From contig CAZKBB010000003.1 of the NCBI GenBank assembly GCA_964550935.1, positions 27,471-91,470 on the forward strand: a DNA stretch of 64,000 bases, given 5' to 3'. The position numbers and the translations under genes are program-made. The notes under the pieces were generated by a model. The model was not told the origin of the DNA. It saw nothing but the letters and a program-made list of their open reading frames with translations, and searched no databases. Below are positions 50,851 to 58,469 of this stretch, in pieces (within the stretch, counting starts at the first letter, position 1; every line of letters begins with the position of its first letter). The DNA comes from JBCBSP01 sp964550935. GTDB taxonomy: Bacteria > Pseudomonadota > Alphaproteobacteria > Caulobacterales > Maricaulaceae.

Positions 50851-51181
50851 AGTCCGGAACAGGGCGCACTTCGATCACGCCGGTCTTCGCGGTCGGGCAT
50901 TGGCGCGCCCAGTCCAGCGCCGCCTCCATGCTCGGCGCTTCGATGACGTAGAACCCGCCAAGCTGTTCGCGCGTGTCGGCGTAGGGGCCGTCCTGGACCT
51001 CGCCGCCGCGCAGCGTGCGCGCCTGCTCGCTCGTTTCAAGCGGTTCGCCGCCCTGCATCGCGCCGGCGGCCGTCAGCGCATCGACATAGGCAGTGTGCTC
51101 GCCGATCACCGCTTCGCGATCGGCGTCGCTGAGGCCGGTCCAGTCGGCTTCGTCGTCATAGAGGAACAGGGCGTACTTCAT
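50840..51181 (-). CDS. YCII/DGPF-domain protein
   Basis: A 113-residue YCII-related protein. The start MKYALFLYDDEADWTGLSD and the motif DGPYADTREQLGGFYVIEA are characteristic of the DGPF proteins linked to ECF42 sigma factors. Its role is unknown, possibly as input or output partner of the sigma factor. It overlaps the other YCII gene by four bases (ATGA) and the sigma gene by 11 bases, so all three should be cotranslated. Confidence 0.86.
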   Translation of the reverse strand: MKYALFLYDDEADWTGLSDADREAVIGEHTAYVDALTAAGAMQGGEPLETSEQARTLRGGEVQDGPYADTREQLGGFYVIEAPSMEAALDWARQCPTAKTGVIEVRPVPDYGG

Positions 51182-51543
51182 GACCGCATCTCCGGGACAT
51201 CGCGCATGGGCAGGACGGGGCGAACCTCCACCGCGCCGGAGGCGGCGGCCGGGCAACGTTCCGCCCAGGCGAGCGCATCATCGAGATCGTCCGCCTCGAT
51301 GATCGCAAAGCCGCCAAGCTGCTCGCGGGTGTCGGCGTAGGGGCCGTCCTCGACCTGGCGGGCGTCGGCCTCGACGCGCACGCTCGTCGCGGTGGCGGGC
51401 TCCTTCAGGCAGGCGCCGGACGCGACCCGCTCGCCCAGCGCGTCGAAATAGGCCGACCAGGTCGACCAGTACGCGTCGGCGCGCTCGCCCTGTCGGGCGG
51501 CGAAGGCCTCCGGAGACTCATAGATCAGTATCGCATATTGCAT
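51178..51543 (-). CDS. YCII/DGPF-domain protein
   Basis: A 121-residue paralogue of the next gene, sharing DGPYADTREQLGGFAIIEA and the N-terminal QYAILIYESPEAFAARQ. The two copies suggest duplication within the cassette. ATG 51543 is chosen from the family start; an upstream in-frame ATG adds nine residues. A TGTCGA-N17-CGTC element (51611-51637) sits about 70 bases upstream, matching the promoter reported for ECF42 factors. Confidence 0.86.
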   Translation of the reverse strand: MQYAILIYESPEAFAARQGERADAYWSTWSAYFDALGERVASGACLKEPATATSVRVEADARQVEDGPYADTREQLGGFAIIEADDLDDALAWAERCPAAASGAVEVRPVLPMRDVPEMRS

Positions 51544-51610
51544 CGTCGCTTCGCGTCCTTTCACGCTCACCGCGCCCGGCGACCCGTTCGCCTGACGCTG
51601 ACACGCTAAG

Positions 51611-51637
51611 GACGCGCGAGCGGTGACCGCTTCGACA
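51611..51637 (-). promoter_or_regulatory. Candidate ECF42-dependent promoter
   Basis: On the leftward strand TGTCGA (51632-51637), 17 bases, then CGTC (51611-51614). ECF42 factors are known to recognise TGTCGA at -35 and a CGA/TC-like -10. It is correctly placed in front of the YCII-YCII-sigma cassette, implying autoregulation. Confidence 0.55.
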
Positions 51638-51653
51638 TCGTCGCGAAAAAAAT

Positions 51654-52427
51654 TCAGACCTTCCAGCCGGTATGGAGCGCGGCGACGCCGCCGGTGAGGT
51701 TGGTCACCTGGACGTTGTTGAAGCCGGCCTGTTCGATCTCACGGGCGAAGGCGCGCTGGTTGGGGAAGCGTCGGATCGATTCCACCAGATACTGGTAGCT
51801 TTCCCGGTCGCGCGCCACGAGCCCGCCGAGCGCCGGGATGGCGTTGAACGACCACAGATCATAGGGCCGCGCGATGGCGCGGCTCACCGGGCGCGAGAAC
51901 TCCAGGCACAAGAAGCGCCCGCCGGGTTTGAGCACGCGGCGCATCTCTTCGAGCGCGCGATCGCGGCGGGTCACGTTGCGGATGCCGAAGCCGATCATGA
52001 CGCAGTCCGCGCTCGCCTCATCGAAGGGCAGCGCCTCGGCGTCGGCGCAAATCCAGGCCAGGCGCTCATCCTCGCCGCGCTTCAGCCCCGCGCCCAGCAT
52101 CTGCGCGTTGATGTCTGACACGACCGCGCGCGCCGGAGCGCCGCCGCGGCGCTTGCGGCGTTCCTCGGCGCGATCGACGAAGGCGCGGGCGAGATCGCCG
52201 GTGCCGCCGGCCACATCGATCAGCATTTCGCCGGGGGAGGGATTGGCGCGGGTGACCGTGATGTCCTTCCAGATGCGGTGCACCCCGAGGCTCATCAGGT
52301 CGTTCATGAGATCGTAGCGGCGCGCGGAGCGGTCGAACACGCCGCGCACCAGGCCGGACTTCTCCCCTTCCGGCACGTCGCGGAAGCCGAAGGAGGCGGT
52401 GGGGCCGTCGGATCGGATCTCTGTCAT
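51654..52427 (-). CDS. ubiE: Ubiquinone/menaquinone methyltransferase UbiE
   Basis: A 257-residue C-methyltransferase of the quinone pathway. VFDRSARRYDLMNDLMSLG and MLIDVAGGTGDLARAF (motif I) begin it; DAEALPFDEASADCVMIGFGIRN and MRRVLKPGGRFLCLEFSRP follow; RDRESYQYLVESIRRFP ends the conserved core. ATG 52427 (MTEIRSDG) is used; ATG 52439 is also possible. It lies next to mutM on the opposite side, as in related alphaproteobacteria. The YCII/ECF cassette now separates it from ubiB. Confidence 0.94.
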   Translation of the reverse strand: MTEIRSDGPTASFGFRDVPEGEKSGLVRGVFDRSARRYDLMNDLMSLGVHRIWKDITVTRANPSPGEMLIDVAGGTGDLARAFVDRAEERRKRRGGAPARAVVSDINAQMLGAGLKRGEDERLAWICADAEALPFDEASADCVMIGFGIRNVTRRDRALEEMRRVLKPGGRFLCLEFSRPVSRAIARPYDLWSFNAIPALGGLVARDRESYQYLVESIRRFPNQRAFAREIEQAGFNNVQVTNLTGGVAALHTGWKV

Positions 52428-52478
52428 GGGCGCGAACATAGGCCGGCGCGCAGGCGCGCGCCACAGCCGCGCGGCGCC

Positions 52479-53138
52479 TCAGCTCCGCCGGGTCACGGCG
52501 CGCTCGCCGGTGACATGGTCGAACATCGTAAAGCCGTGCTCGCCGTGGAACGCCAGGAGCACCGATCCGCCCGCCGGCGCGAACGCCGAGATGCGATAGG
52601 CCAGCGCCTTGTGAAGCGCCATGCCGTCCACCTCGCGCTCCGGATCGTCAGAGACACCGATGACGCGCAGGCTCGCCGACGTCGCGGCGAGCTGATCGCA
52701 TGCGGCGGCCTGTTCGGGCCACCCGCCGCGCCAGACCAGGCGCGCGGCCAGCACCAGCGCCGTCATGCGCGAGCCGTCCCCCGCTTCGGTGCGCCAGGAC
52801 AGATCATAGAGCCAGGCCGGGGCCAGAAGCCGCTCTCCTGGCTGATCCGGCGTCGCGCCGAAGCGCCCCGCCGCGCCGTCCGCCGCGATCCTGTGACGTT
52901 CGCTCCCGCCGTCTCCATCGGCGGCGTCGAAGGCCTCGTTCACCTCGCGAGCGAGCGCGCGCGCCGCATCCAGCGTCCAGGGGTGGGGTTCGTCGATGAA
53001 GGCGGCCGGGCCGGGCGTGCCGGCGCGCCGCCGGGCGGTCGCCTCCAGCGCCCGCGCGAACAGGACGCGCGCATCTTTCGTGCGCGCGGCGCTCGCGCCG
53101 TCGCGCGCGAAGGCGTATCCCCGGTTCATCCACCTCAT
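52479..53138 (-). CDS. Hypothetical protein
   Basis: A 219-residue soluble protein with no family I recognise. It is rich in Ala, Arg and Asp and has no signal or membrane segment. The C-terminal third, GSVLLAFHGEHGFTMFDHV, looks like beta strands, and ASLRVIGVSDDPEREVDGMA precedes it. It is divergent from mutM with 17 bases between starts. ATG 53138 or 53129 could be the start; neither has a strong ribosome site. Confidence 0.55.
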   Translation of the reverse strand: MRWMNRGYAFARDGASAARTKDARVLFARALEATARRRAGTPGPAAFIDEPHPWTLDAARALAREVNEAFDAADGDGGSERHRIAADGAAGRFGATPDQPGERLLAPAWLYDLSWRTEAGDGSRMTALVLAARLVWRGGWPEQAAACDQLAATSASLRVIGVSDDPEREVDGMALHKALAYRISAFAPAGGSVLLAFHGEHGFTMFDHVTGERAVTRRS

Positions 53139-53155
53139 ACCCGCGAGGAATGGTG

Positions 53156-54019
53156 ATGCCTGAACTGCCTGAAGTCGAGACCGTGCGCCGCGGCCTGGCC
53201 CCGGCGATGGAGGGCCGTCGCATTCTTGCCGCACGCGCCAACCGCGCCGATCTGCGCTTCGCCTTCCCTGAACGCTTTTCAGACCGGCTGACCGGGACGC
53301 GCGTGGAGCGGCTCGATCGCAGGGCGAAATACCTCCTCGCCCGGCTCGGATCCGGCGAGACGCTGCTGATGCACTTGGGCATGTCCGGCCGGTTCACGAT
53401 CGAGGCCGACGATCTGTCGCGCCAGCCCGGCGACTTCGTCTACGCGCCCGGCGCCGATCCCGCCCACGACCATGTCGTGTTCGAGATGGAGGGCGGCGCG
53501 CGCGTCACCTACAACGATCCGCGCCGGTTCGGCTTCATGGCGCTGTTCGAGACCGCGGGCGAGACGGCCGTCTCCTACCTCGCCGGGCTGGGCCCTGAAC
53601 CGGACTCCAATACCTTCTCGCCGGCCTTCCTGGACGGCGTGCTCGCCGGCAAGCGCACGCCGATCAAGGCCGCGCTTCTTGATCAGCGCGTCGTGGCGGG
53701 GCTTGGCAACATCTATGTCTGCGAGGCGCTGCACCGCGCGCGCATCAGCCCCAGGCGCACCGCCGCCACCGTGCCAGGCAGGCGCGCGGCCCGGCTCGCC
53801 CCGGCGGTGCGCGGCGTCATCGCCGAAGCGATCGCGGCGGGCGGCTCGACGCTGCGCGACTACGCCGGCGTGGACGGCGCGCTTGGATACTTCCAGCACG
53901 GCTTCGCGGTCTACGGCCGGGAGGGCGAGCCCTGCCCGCGACACGGCTGCGCGGGCGTCGTGAAGCGCATCGTCCAGTCGAACCGGTCGAGCTTCTACTG
54001 TCCAGCCTGCCAGCGCTGA
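53156..54019 (+). CDS. mutM: Formamidopyrimidine-DNA glycosylase
   Basis: A 287-residue base-excision repair enzyme for 8-oxoguanine. It starts PELPEVETVRRGL, where Pro2 is the catalytic nucleophile after Met removal and Glu3 assists. LLMHLGMSGRF and DPRRFGFMAL form the middle, GLGNIYVCEALHRA is the helix-two-turn-helix, and the C-terminal zinc finger is CPRHGC...CPAC. ATG 53156 is required to put Pro at position 2; GAGGA is six bases upstream. The mutM-ubiE pair is a conserved synteny. Confidence 0.95.
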   Translation: MPELPEVETVRRGLAPAMEGRRILAARANRADLRFAFPERFSDRLTGTRVERLDRRAKYLLARLGSGETLLMHLGMSGRFTIEADDLSRQPGDFVYAPGADPAHDHVVFEMEGGARVTYNDPRRFGFMALFETAGETAVSYLAGLGPEPDSNTFSPAFLDGVLAGKRTPIKAALLDQRVVAGLGNIYVCEALHRARISPRRTAATVPGRRAARLAPAVRGVIAEAIAAGGSTLRDYAGVDGALGYFQHGFAVYGREGEPCPRHGCAGVVKRIVQSNRSSFYCPACQR

Positions 54020-54126
54020 AACTTGTAAAGGGTGCTGGACGTCGCCGAGCGATGCAAGTAAAGGTCGCTTTACACTGCGCCGGAGACGCGCGGGGCGATG
54101 AGGCGCCGATCGACAAGGAGACGATG

Positions 54127-55092
54127 ATGACGTGCTCAAAGACGAGGCTCGCCGCGATCATGGCGGCGGCCGCTCTGACTGGGTTCACGGCGACGGGCTT
54201 TTCCGGCGCGGCGCACGCACAGGCCCGGCCGATCAATCCCGACGGGCGGCCGGACTACGCCGCGGTCGAGGCCGATCCGGCGCTGTGGGTGGTGCGCGAC
54301 GCGGACTCCACGGTGTACCTGTTCGGCAGCTTCCATCTCCTCCCCCCTGAGCTTGACTGGCGCACGCCCGAGGTGGACGCCGCGCTCGCCCAAGCCGACA
54401 CGGTCTGGTTTGAGGCCGACGGATTCAGCCCCGAGGCTCAGGCGCAGATTCAGGGCCTGATCCCGCAGATCGGCTTCAACCCGCCGGGCGTCGCCCTGAC
54501 CGGTCTGATCGACGAGGAGGCCCGGGCCGACCTGGCCGAGGTGGCGGGCATGCTGGGCGCCGAGCCGGCGGCGCTGGCCGCCAGCCTTGACCCGCTGCAG
54601 CCCTGGCTCGCGAGCCTTCAGATCGCCGTCGCGGGCATCCAGGCGCTCGGCTACGACCCGAATTCCGGCGTCGAGCGCGTGCTGCACGCCGAGGCCGGGG
54701 CCGCGGGCAAGGCCTTCGACTATTTCGAGACCGCCGAGCAGCAGATGCGCTTCTTCGCCGATCTGCCGCGCGACATCCAGATCGCCGAGTTCGAGCGCGG
54801 GCTTCAGGAGATGGCCGAGGACCCCGACATGATCGAGGCGCTGACGTTGGCCTGGGCCGAGGGCGACGTCGCCGCGATTGATGCGATGATCAACGCCTCC
54901 ATGCGCCACAGCGGCTCGGCGCTCTATGAGGTGATCATCGTCCAGCGCAATCGCGACTGGATCCCGCAGATCGTCGAGATCCTGGACGGCGAAGGCGTCG
55001 ACTTCGTCGCGGTCGGGGCCGCGCACATGCCCGGCGATCAGGGCGTGATCGCGCTGCTTGACGCGGAAGGTTACGCGCCGGAGCGTCGTTAG
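54127..55092 (+). CDS. Secreted TraB/GumN family protein
   Basis: A 321-residue periplasmic protein with signal AAIMAAAALTGFTATGFSGA ending AHAQA. The family landmarks are STVYLFGSFHLLPPELDW at the start and FVAVGAAHMPGDQGVIALL near the end, which are the GxxH motifs of the TraB/PrgY/GumN group, proposed metal proteases. ATG 54127 is preferred, six bases after AAGGAG; ATG 54124 is adjacent. Substrate unknown. Confidence 0.85.
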   Translation: MTCSKTRLAAIMAAAALTGFTATGFSGAAHAQARPINPDGRPDYAAVEADPALWVVRDADSTVYLFGSFHLLPPELDWRTPEVDAALAQADTVWFEADGFSPEAQAQIQGLIPQIGFNPPGVALTGLIDEEARADLAEVAGMLGAEPAALAASLDPLQPWLASLQIAVAGIQALGYDPNSGVERVLHAEAGAAGKAFDYFETAEQQMRFFADLPRDIQIAEFERGLQEMAEDPDMIEALTLAWAEGDVAAIDAMINASMRHSGSALYEVIIVQRNRDWIPQIVEILDGEGVDFVAVGAAHMPGDQGVIALLDAEGYAPERR

Positions 55093-55218
55093 GCGCGGCC
55101 GCCCCCGCGACCTCCAGGGTCCGCGCCGGGTGTCGACCCCGGCGCGGGCTTCATGTATGGAACCGCGCGTTTTGCGGGCCGTTTCGGCCCGACCCACGCC
55201 CGAAAAGCGGAGTCCGCA

Positions 55219-55995
55219 ATGGCGTACAAGATGATCCAGGTGAAGACCGAAGGCCGCGTCGGCGTGATCACGTTCGATCGCGCCGCCGCGTTGAACGCGC
55301 TGTGCGACGAGCTCACCACCGAGCTCGCCGAGGCGCTCGGCGCGTTCGAGCGTGACGACGAGATCGGCTGCGTGGTCCTGACCGGCTCGGCGAAGGCCTT
55401 CGCGGCCGGCGCCGACATCAAGGAGCTGCAGGCGCAGGACTTCGTCTCGCTCTACCGCCACGATCCCTTCGCCGAAACCTGGGAGAGCGTGGCGCGCTTC
55501 CGCAAGCCGATCATCGCCGCGGTGGCGGGCTATGCGCTCGGCGGAGGCTGTGAGATCGCCATGATGTGCGACTTCATCATCGCAGCCGAGAACGCCAAGT
55601 TCGGCCAGCCTGAGATCAATCTCGGCGTCATGCCGGGCGCGGGCGGCACCCAGCGCCTGCCCCGCGCGGTCGGCAAGGCCAAGGCGATGGATCTATGCCT
55701 GACCGGCCGGATGATGCCGGCCGAGGAGGCCGAGCGCGCCGGATTGGTCTCTCGCGTGGTGCCGGGCGACGACCTGCTCGACGTGGCCATGGAGGCCGCT
55801 GAGACGATTGCGGCGAAATCGCTGCCGATCGCCATGATGACGAAAGAGTCCATCAACATGGCCTTCGAGATGGGCCTGGCCGAGGGCGTGCGCTTCGAAC
55901 GGCGCGTATTCGCCTCGCAATTCGCCACCGAAGACCAGACCGAGGGGATGGCGGCGTTCGCAGATAAGCGCGCGGCCCATTTCAAGCACCGCTGA
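55219..55995 (+). CDS. Enoyl-CoA hydratase
   Basis: A 258-residue crotonase. VGVITFDRAAALNALCDELTT starts it; the oxyanion segments are KAFAAGADIKELQAQ and GYALGGGCEIAMMCD; catalytic glutamates lie in QPEINLGVMPGAGGTQRLPR. It matches short-chain enoyl-CoA hydratases of beta-oxidation (FadB1/Ech). An ATG at 55219 begins MAYKMIQVKTEGRV. rpsT follows with its own promoter. Confidence 0.93.
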   Translation: MAYKMIQVKTEGRVGVITFDRAAALNALCDELTTELAEALGAFERDDEIGCVVLTGSAKAFAAGADIKELQAQDFVSLYRHDPFAETWESVARFRKPIIAAVAGYALGGGCEIAMMCDFIIAAENAKFGQPEINLGVMPGAGGTQRLPRAVGKAKAMDLCLTGRMMPAEEAERAGLVSRVVPGDDLLDVAMEAAETIAAKSLPIAMMTKESINMAFEMGLAEGVRFERRVFASQFATEDQTEGMAAFADKRAAHFKHR

Positions 55996-56026
55996 GCCGG
56001 CCTGCTCGCGCCGGGCCGCGGCGCGG

Positions 56027-56055
56027 TTGACGCCCGTGCGCGCGAGGGCTATACG
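56027..56055 (+). promoter_or_regulatory. rpsT promoter
   Basis: TTGACG, 17-base spacer, TATACG. This is the best housekeeping-type promoter in the window. Transcription would start near 56062, about 70 bases before rpsT. Confidence 0.8.
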
Positions 56056-56132
56056 CCGCGCCTCATGTTTTGCTCGCCCCGCGCCGGAGATCGGCCGGCG
56101 CGATCCGTTTTGAAGAAGGCCTGGACCACCCG

Positions 56133-56402
56133 ATGGCGAACACTCGTTCGGCGAAAAAGATGGTGCGCAAGCTCGCGCGCCGGACCGAAGTCAACAAAGC
56201 GCGCCGCACGCGCATGCGCACCTTCGTGAAGAAGGTCGATTTCGCAATCGCCGCGGGCGATGCGGACAAGGCTCGCGAAGCGCTGCGCCATGCCGAATCC
56301 GAAGTGATGAGCGCGGTGTCCAAGGGCGTGCTTCACAAGAACGCCGGCGCCCGGAAGGTCTCGCGCCTCTCGGCCCGCGTCAAATCCATGACAGCTCAGT
56401 AA
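56133..56402 (+). CDS. rpsT: Ribosomal protein S20
   Basis: An 89-residue S20: MANTRSAKKMVRKLARRTEV, then MRTFVKKVDFAIAAGDADKA and KGVLHKNAGARKVSRLSARV, all diagnostic. It has its own promoter and a terminator just downstream. rpsT next to dnaA is a common alphaproteobacterial arrangement. Confidence 0.96.
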   Translation: MANTRSAKKMVRKLARRTEVNKARRTRMRTFVKKVDFAIAAGDADKAREALRHAESEVMSAVSKGVLHKNAGARKVSRLSARVKSMTAQ

Positions 56403-56432
56403 AAACCCCTCTTTAAGCGGACAAATTCAGCG

Positions 56433-56464
56433 AACGCTCGGGCGCGCGGCGTGCGGGCGTTTTT
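56433..56464 (+). terminator. Probable terminator after rpsT
   Basis: AACGCTCG (56433-56440) and CGGGCGTT (56454-56461) form an 8-bp stem with one G-U pair, followed by TTTCTTT. The loop of 13 bases is large. It lies 30 bases past the rpsT stop. Confidence 0.55.
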
Positions 56465-56915
56465 CTTTGGCGTTCGCTCAAGCTTCCGGGTTAGAATTTC
56501 CAACGCATGCAGGGCGCTGCGGCTGGCTGCAACGCCGGGCGCGCGTTCGTTAACGGTCGTTCCGCCGAAACGTTCAGCGGTCTTTCGGGTCGCTGAAAAA
56601 CGCGAAAAAATTTTTCCTGGCGCAAGCCCCAGCACCCTCTAGAGAATTGCGCTGTCAAGCTCCGAATCGGCGCCTACATCGTGGTTAATGCGGTTGACGG
56701 TGAACCGCCCCTGAGTACGCTGAGTGCTCTGACGCAAGTCCTCTTGATACGGACCATAAAAACCAACCGGGCGGCGGATAAAGCTGCACGTCCGGGCGCA
56801 GGAAATGTGTCTTAAGACAAAGACTTGACTGGTGCGGTCTCCCGCGCCGGCGATGCGAAGGTTGGGGCCAATGGGGTTTAATAACAACATATTCGGAGGG
56901 AGCGCCGCGCACGCT
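56465..56915 (+). promoter_or_regulatory. dnaA upstream regulatory region
   Basis: About 450 bases with no convincing gene, relatively AT-rich. It contains TTGACG-N16-TACGCT (56694-56721), a plausible dnaA promoter; a GANTC site GAATC at 56664-56668, the CcrM methylation target; a GTCTTAAGAC palindrome near 56811; and GGAGGG at 56895-56900 ahead of the ATG. I found no TTATCCACA-type DnaA box cluster, so this is not clearly the replication origin. Confidence 0.5.
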
Positions 56916-58325
56916 ATGTCGGGGGCTGGGGACGTGTTCGAAATCTGGCGCCGCGTGCGCGCACAACTGCGGGCCGAGTACGGCGACACGATCTACGCCT
57001 CCGACATCGCGAGGCTACGGGTGAGCGAGGACGCCGACGGGGCGGTGCGCCTGATCTGCCCGAACGCGTACAGCCGCGCATGGGTCGAGGACAATCTGGG
57101 CGCCCGCCTGCGTGCGATCTGGACGCTGACCGAGGGAAGCCCGCGCGAGGTGCGCACCTGCATCGACGGTGAGGCCGCCGAGGCTCCCGGGCCGCGCGCG
57201 CCGGCCCCGGCCGTGCTGGCCGGCGGCGTGTCCGCGAGCGCCATCACCGGCTCGGCGGACGGTCCGGGCGAAGCGAGCGCGGAGCCGGGGCGCGCATCCG
57301 GCCGCGAGCCGCGCTTCACCTTCGACACGTTCATGATCGGCCACGGCAATATGATCGCGACGACGGCCGCTCGCGCGATCGCGTCGACGACCGAAGCCCC
57401 GTTCGATCTGGTCTTCTTTCACGGCGACTATGGCGTGGGCAAAACCCATCTGTTGCGCGCCATCGCCCACGCGGTGGAGCTCGGCGGCGCGCGCACGGCG
57501 GTCTATCTCACCGCCGAAGAGTTCCTGAACGGGTTTCAGACCGCGCTGCGCCAGCGCGACACCTCCGCCTTCAAGAAACGCGTGCGCGAGTGCGACGTGC
57601 TGTTGATCGACGACGTGCACTTCATCGCCGGCAAGCCGCGCACCGAGGACGAGTTCCTGCACACGATCGCCGCGCGCACCGCCGAGGGCCGTCACGTGGT
57701 CCTGGCCTCGCACTGCGAGCCCAGTGCGTTGAAGATTGAAGGCGGCCGGATGGATTCGATCCTGGCTGCGGGCTTCACCTGCCCGATGACGCCGCCCGAT
57801 CTCGATCTGCGCCGCAAGATCCTGGACTGCAAGATCGCCGCGGCGCGCGCGCATTGCCCCGATCTCGACGTGCCTGAGACGGTGCGCGACTTCCTCGCCG
57901 CGCGCGTGACCGCCTCGGCGCGCGAGCTGGAGGGCGTGCTCAACAATATCGTGGTGCGCACCGCCTACATGAACCTTCCGGTGACCATGGAGACGGTTCA
58001 GGCCGCGCTCGCGGAGCTGCCGATCAAGGCGGAGAAGCGCGTCACCGTCGAAGATATCCAGAAGGCCGTGGCCGCTCAGTTCACCGTCACGATCGATGAT
58101 CTGATCTCCAAACGCCGGACCCAGACCATCGTACGCCCGCGTCATATCGCCATGTATCTGTGCAAGACGATGACGACGCGATCGCTGCCCGATATCGGCC
58201 GGCGCTTTGGAAAACGCGACCATTCCACCGTCATCCATGCGGTGAACAAGATCGCAGAGCGGCTCCCCTCAGACGCGGCGCTCGCCGACGACGTCGAAGC
58301 CGTGAAACGCCGCCTGCGAGGCTGA
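56916..58325 (+). CDS. dnaA: Chromosomal replication initiator DnaA
   Basis: A 469-residue initiator. Domain I is VFEIWRRVRAQLRAEYGD, then a disordered linker (residues 82-130), AAA+ Walker A GDYGVGKTHLLRAI (171-184), Walker B VLLIDDVHFIAGK, sensor 2 SARELEGVLNN, and DNA-binding signature FGKRDHSTVIHAVNKI. The box VII arginine of E. coli DnaA (R285 in SRF) is replaced: RMDSILAAGF here, Ile at 282. ATG 56916 is chosen because the codons before it (from ATG 56871) are rare and look like a 5' leader; the ribosome site spacing is long. Confidence 0.94.
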   Translation: MSGAGDVFEIWRRVRAQLRAEYGDTIYASDIARLRVSEDADGAVRLICPNAYSRAWVEDNLGARLRAIWTLTEGSPREVRTCIDGEAAEAPGPRAPAPAVLAGGVSASAITGSADGPGEASAEPGRASGREPRFTFDTFMIGHGNMIATTAARAIASTTEAPFDLVFFHGDYGVGKTHLLRAIAHAVELGGARTAVYLTAEEFLNGFQTALRQRDTSAFKKRVRECDVLLIDDVHFIAGKPRTEDEFLHTIAARTAEGRHVVLASHCEPSALKIEGGRMDSILAAGFTCPMTPPDLDLRRKILDCKIAAARAHCPDLDVPETVRDFLAARVTASARELEGVLNNIVVRTAYMNLPVTMETVQAALAELPIKAEKRVTVEDIQKAVAAQFTVTIDDLISKRRTQTIVRPRHIAMYLCKTMTTRSLPDIGRRFGKRDHSTVIHAVNKIAERLPSDAALADDVEAVKRRLRG

Positions 58326-58342
58326 CGCCCCTCGGTCAGCCG

Positions 58343-58382
58343 AAACGGCCGCAAGAGACCCCTTCTTGCGGCCGTTTCTTTT
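58343..58382 (+). terminator. Intrinsic terminator after dnaA
   Basis: AAACGGCCGCAAG and CTTGCGGCCGTTT form a 13-bp perfect stem with a 9-base loop, followed by CTTTT. It separates dnaA from dnaN, which must have its own promoter. Confidence 0.9.
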
Positions 58383-58469
58383 GGTTTATCGTCTCAGTCC
58401 TTCGTTTCGAGGCGGTGATTCTCCGGACGGCTCCGGACCGGTCTTCCGCGTCATCAAAAGGCGAGTGTG

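Noticed and set aside
56403..56915. Replication origin upstream of dnaA
   Set aside because: No cluster of TTATCCACA-type DnaA boxes or long AT-rich repeats was found. The alphaproteobacterial origin often lies elsewhere, so only promoter features are reported.
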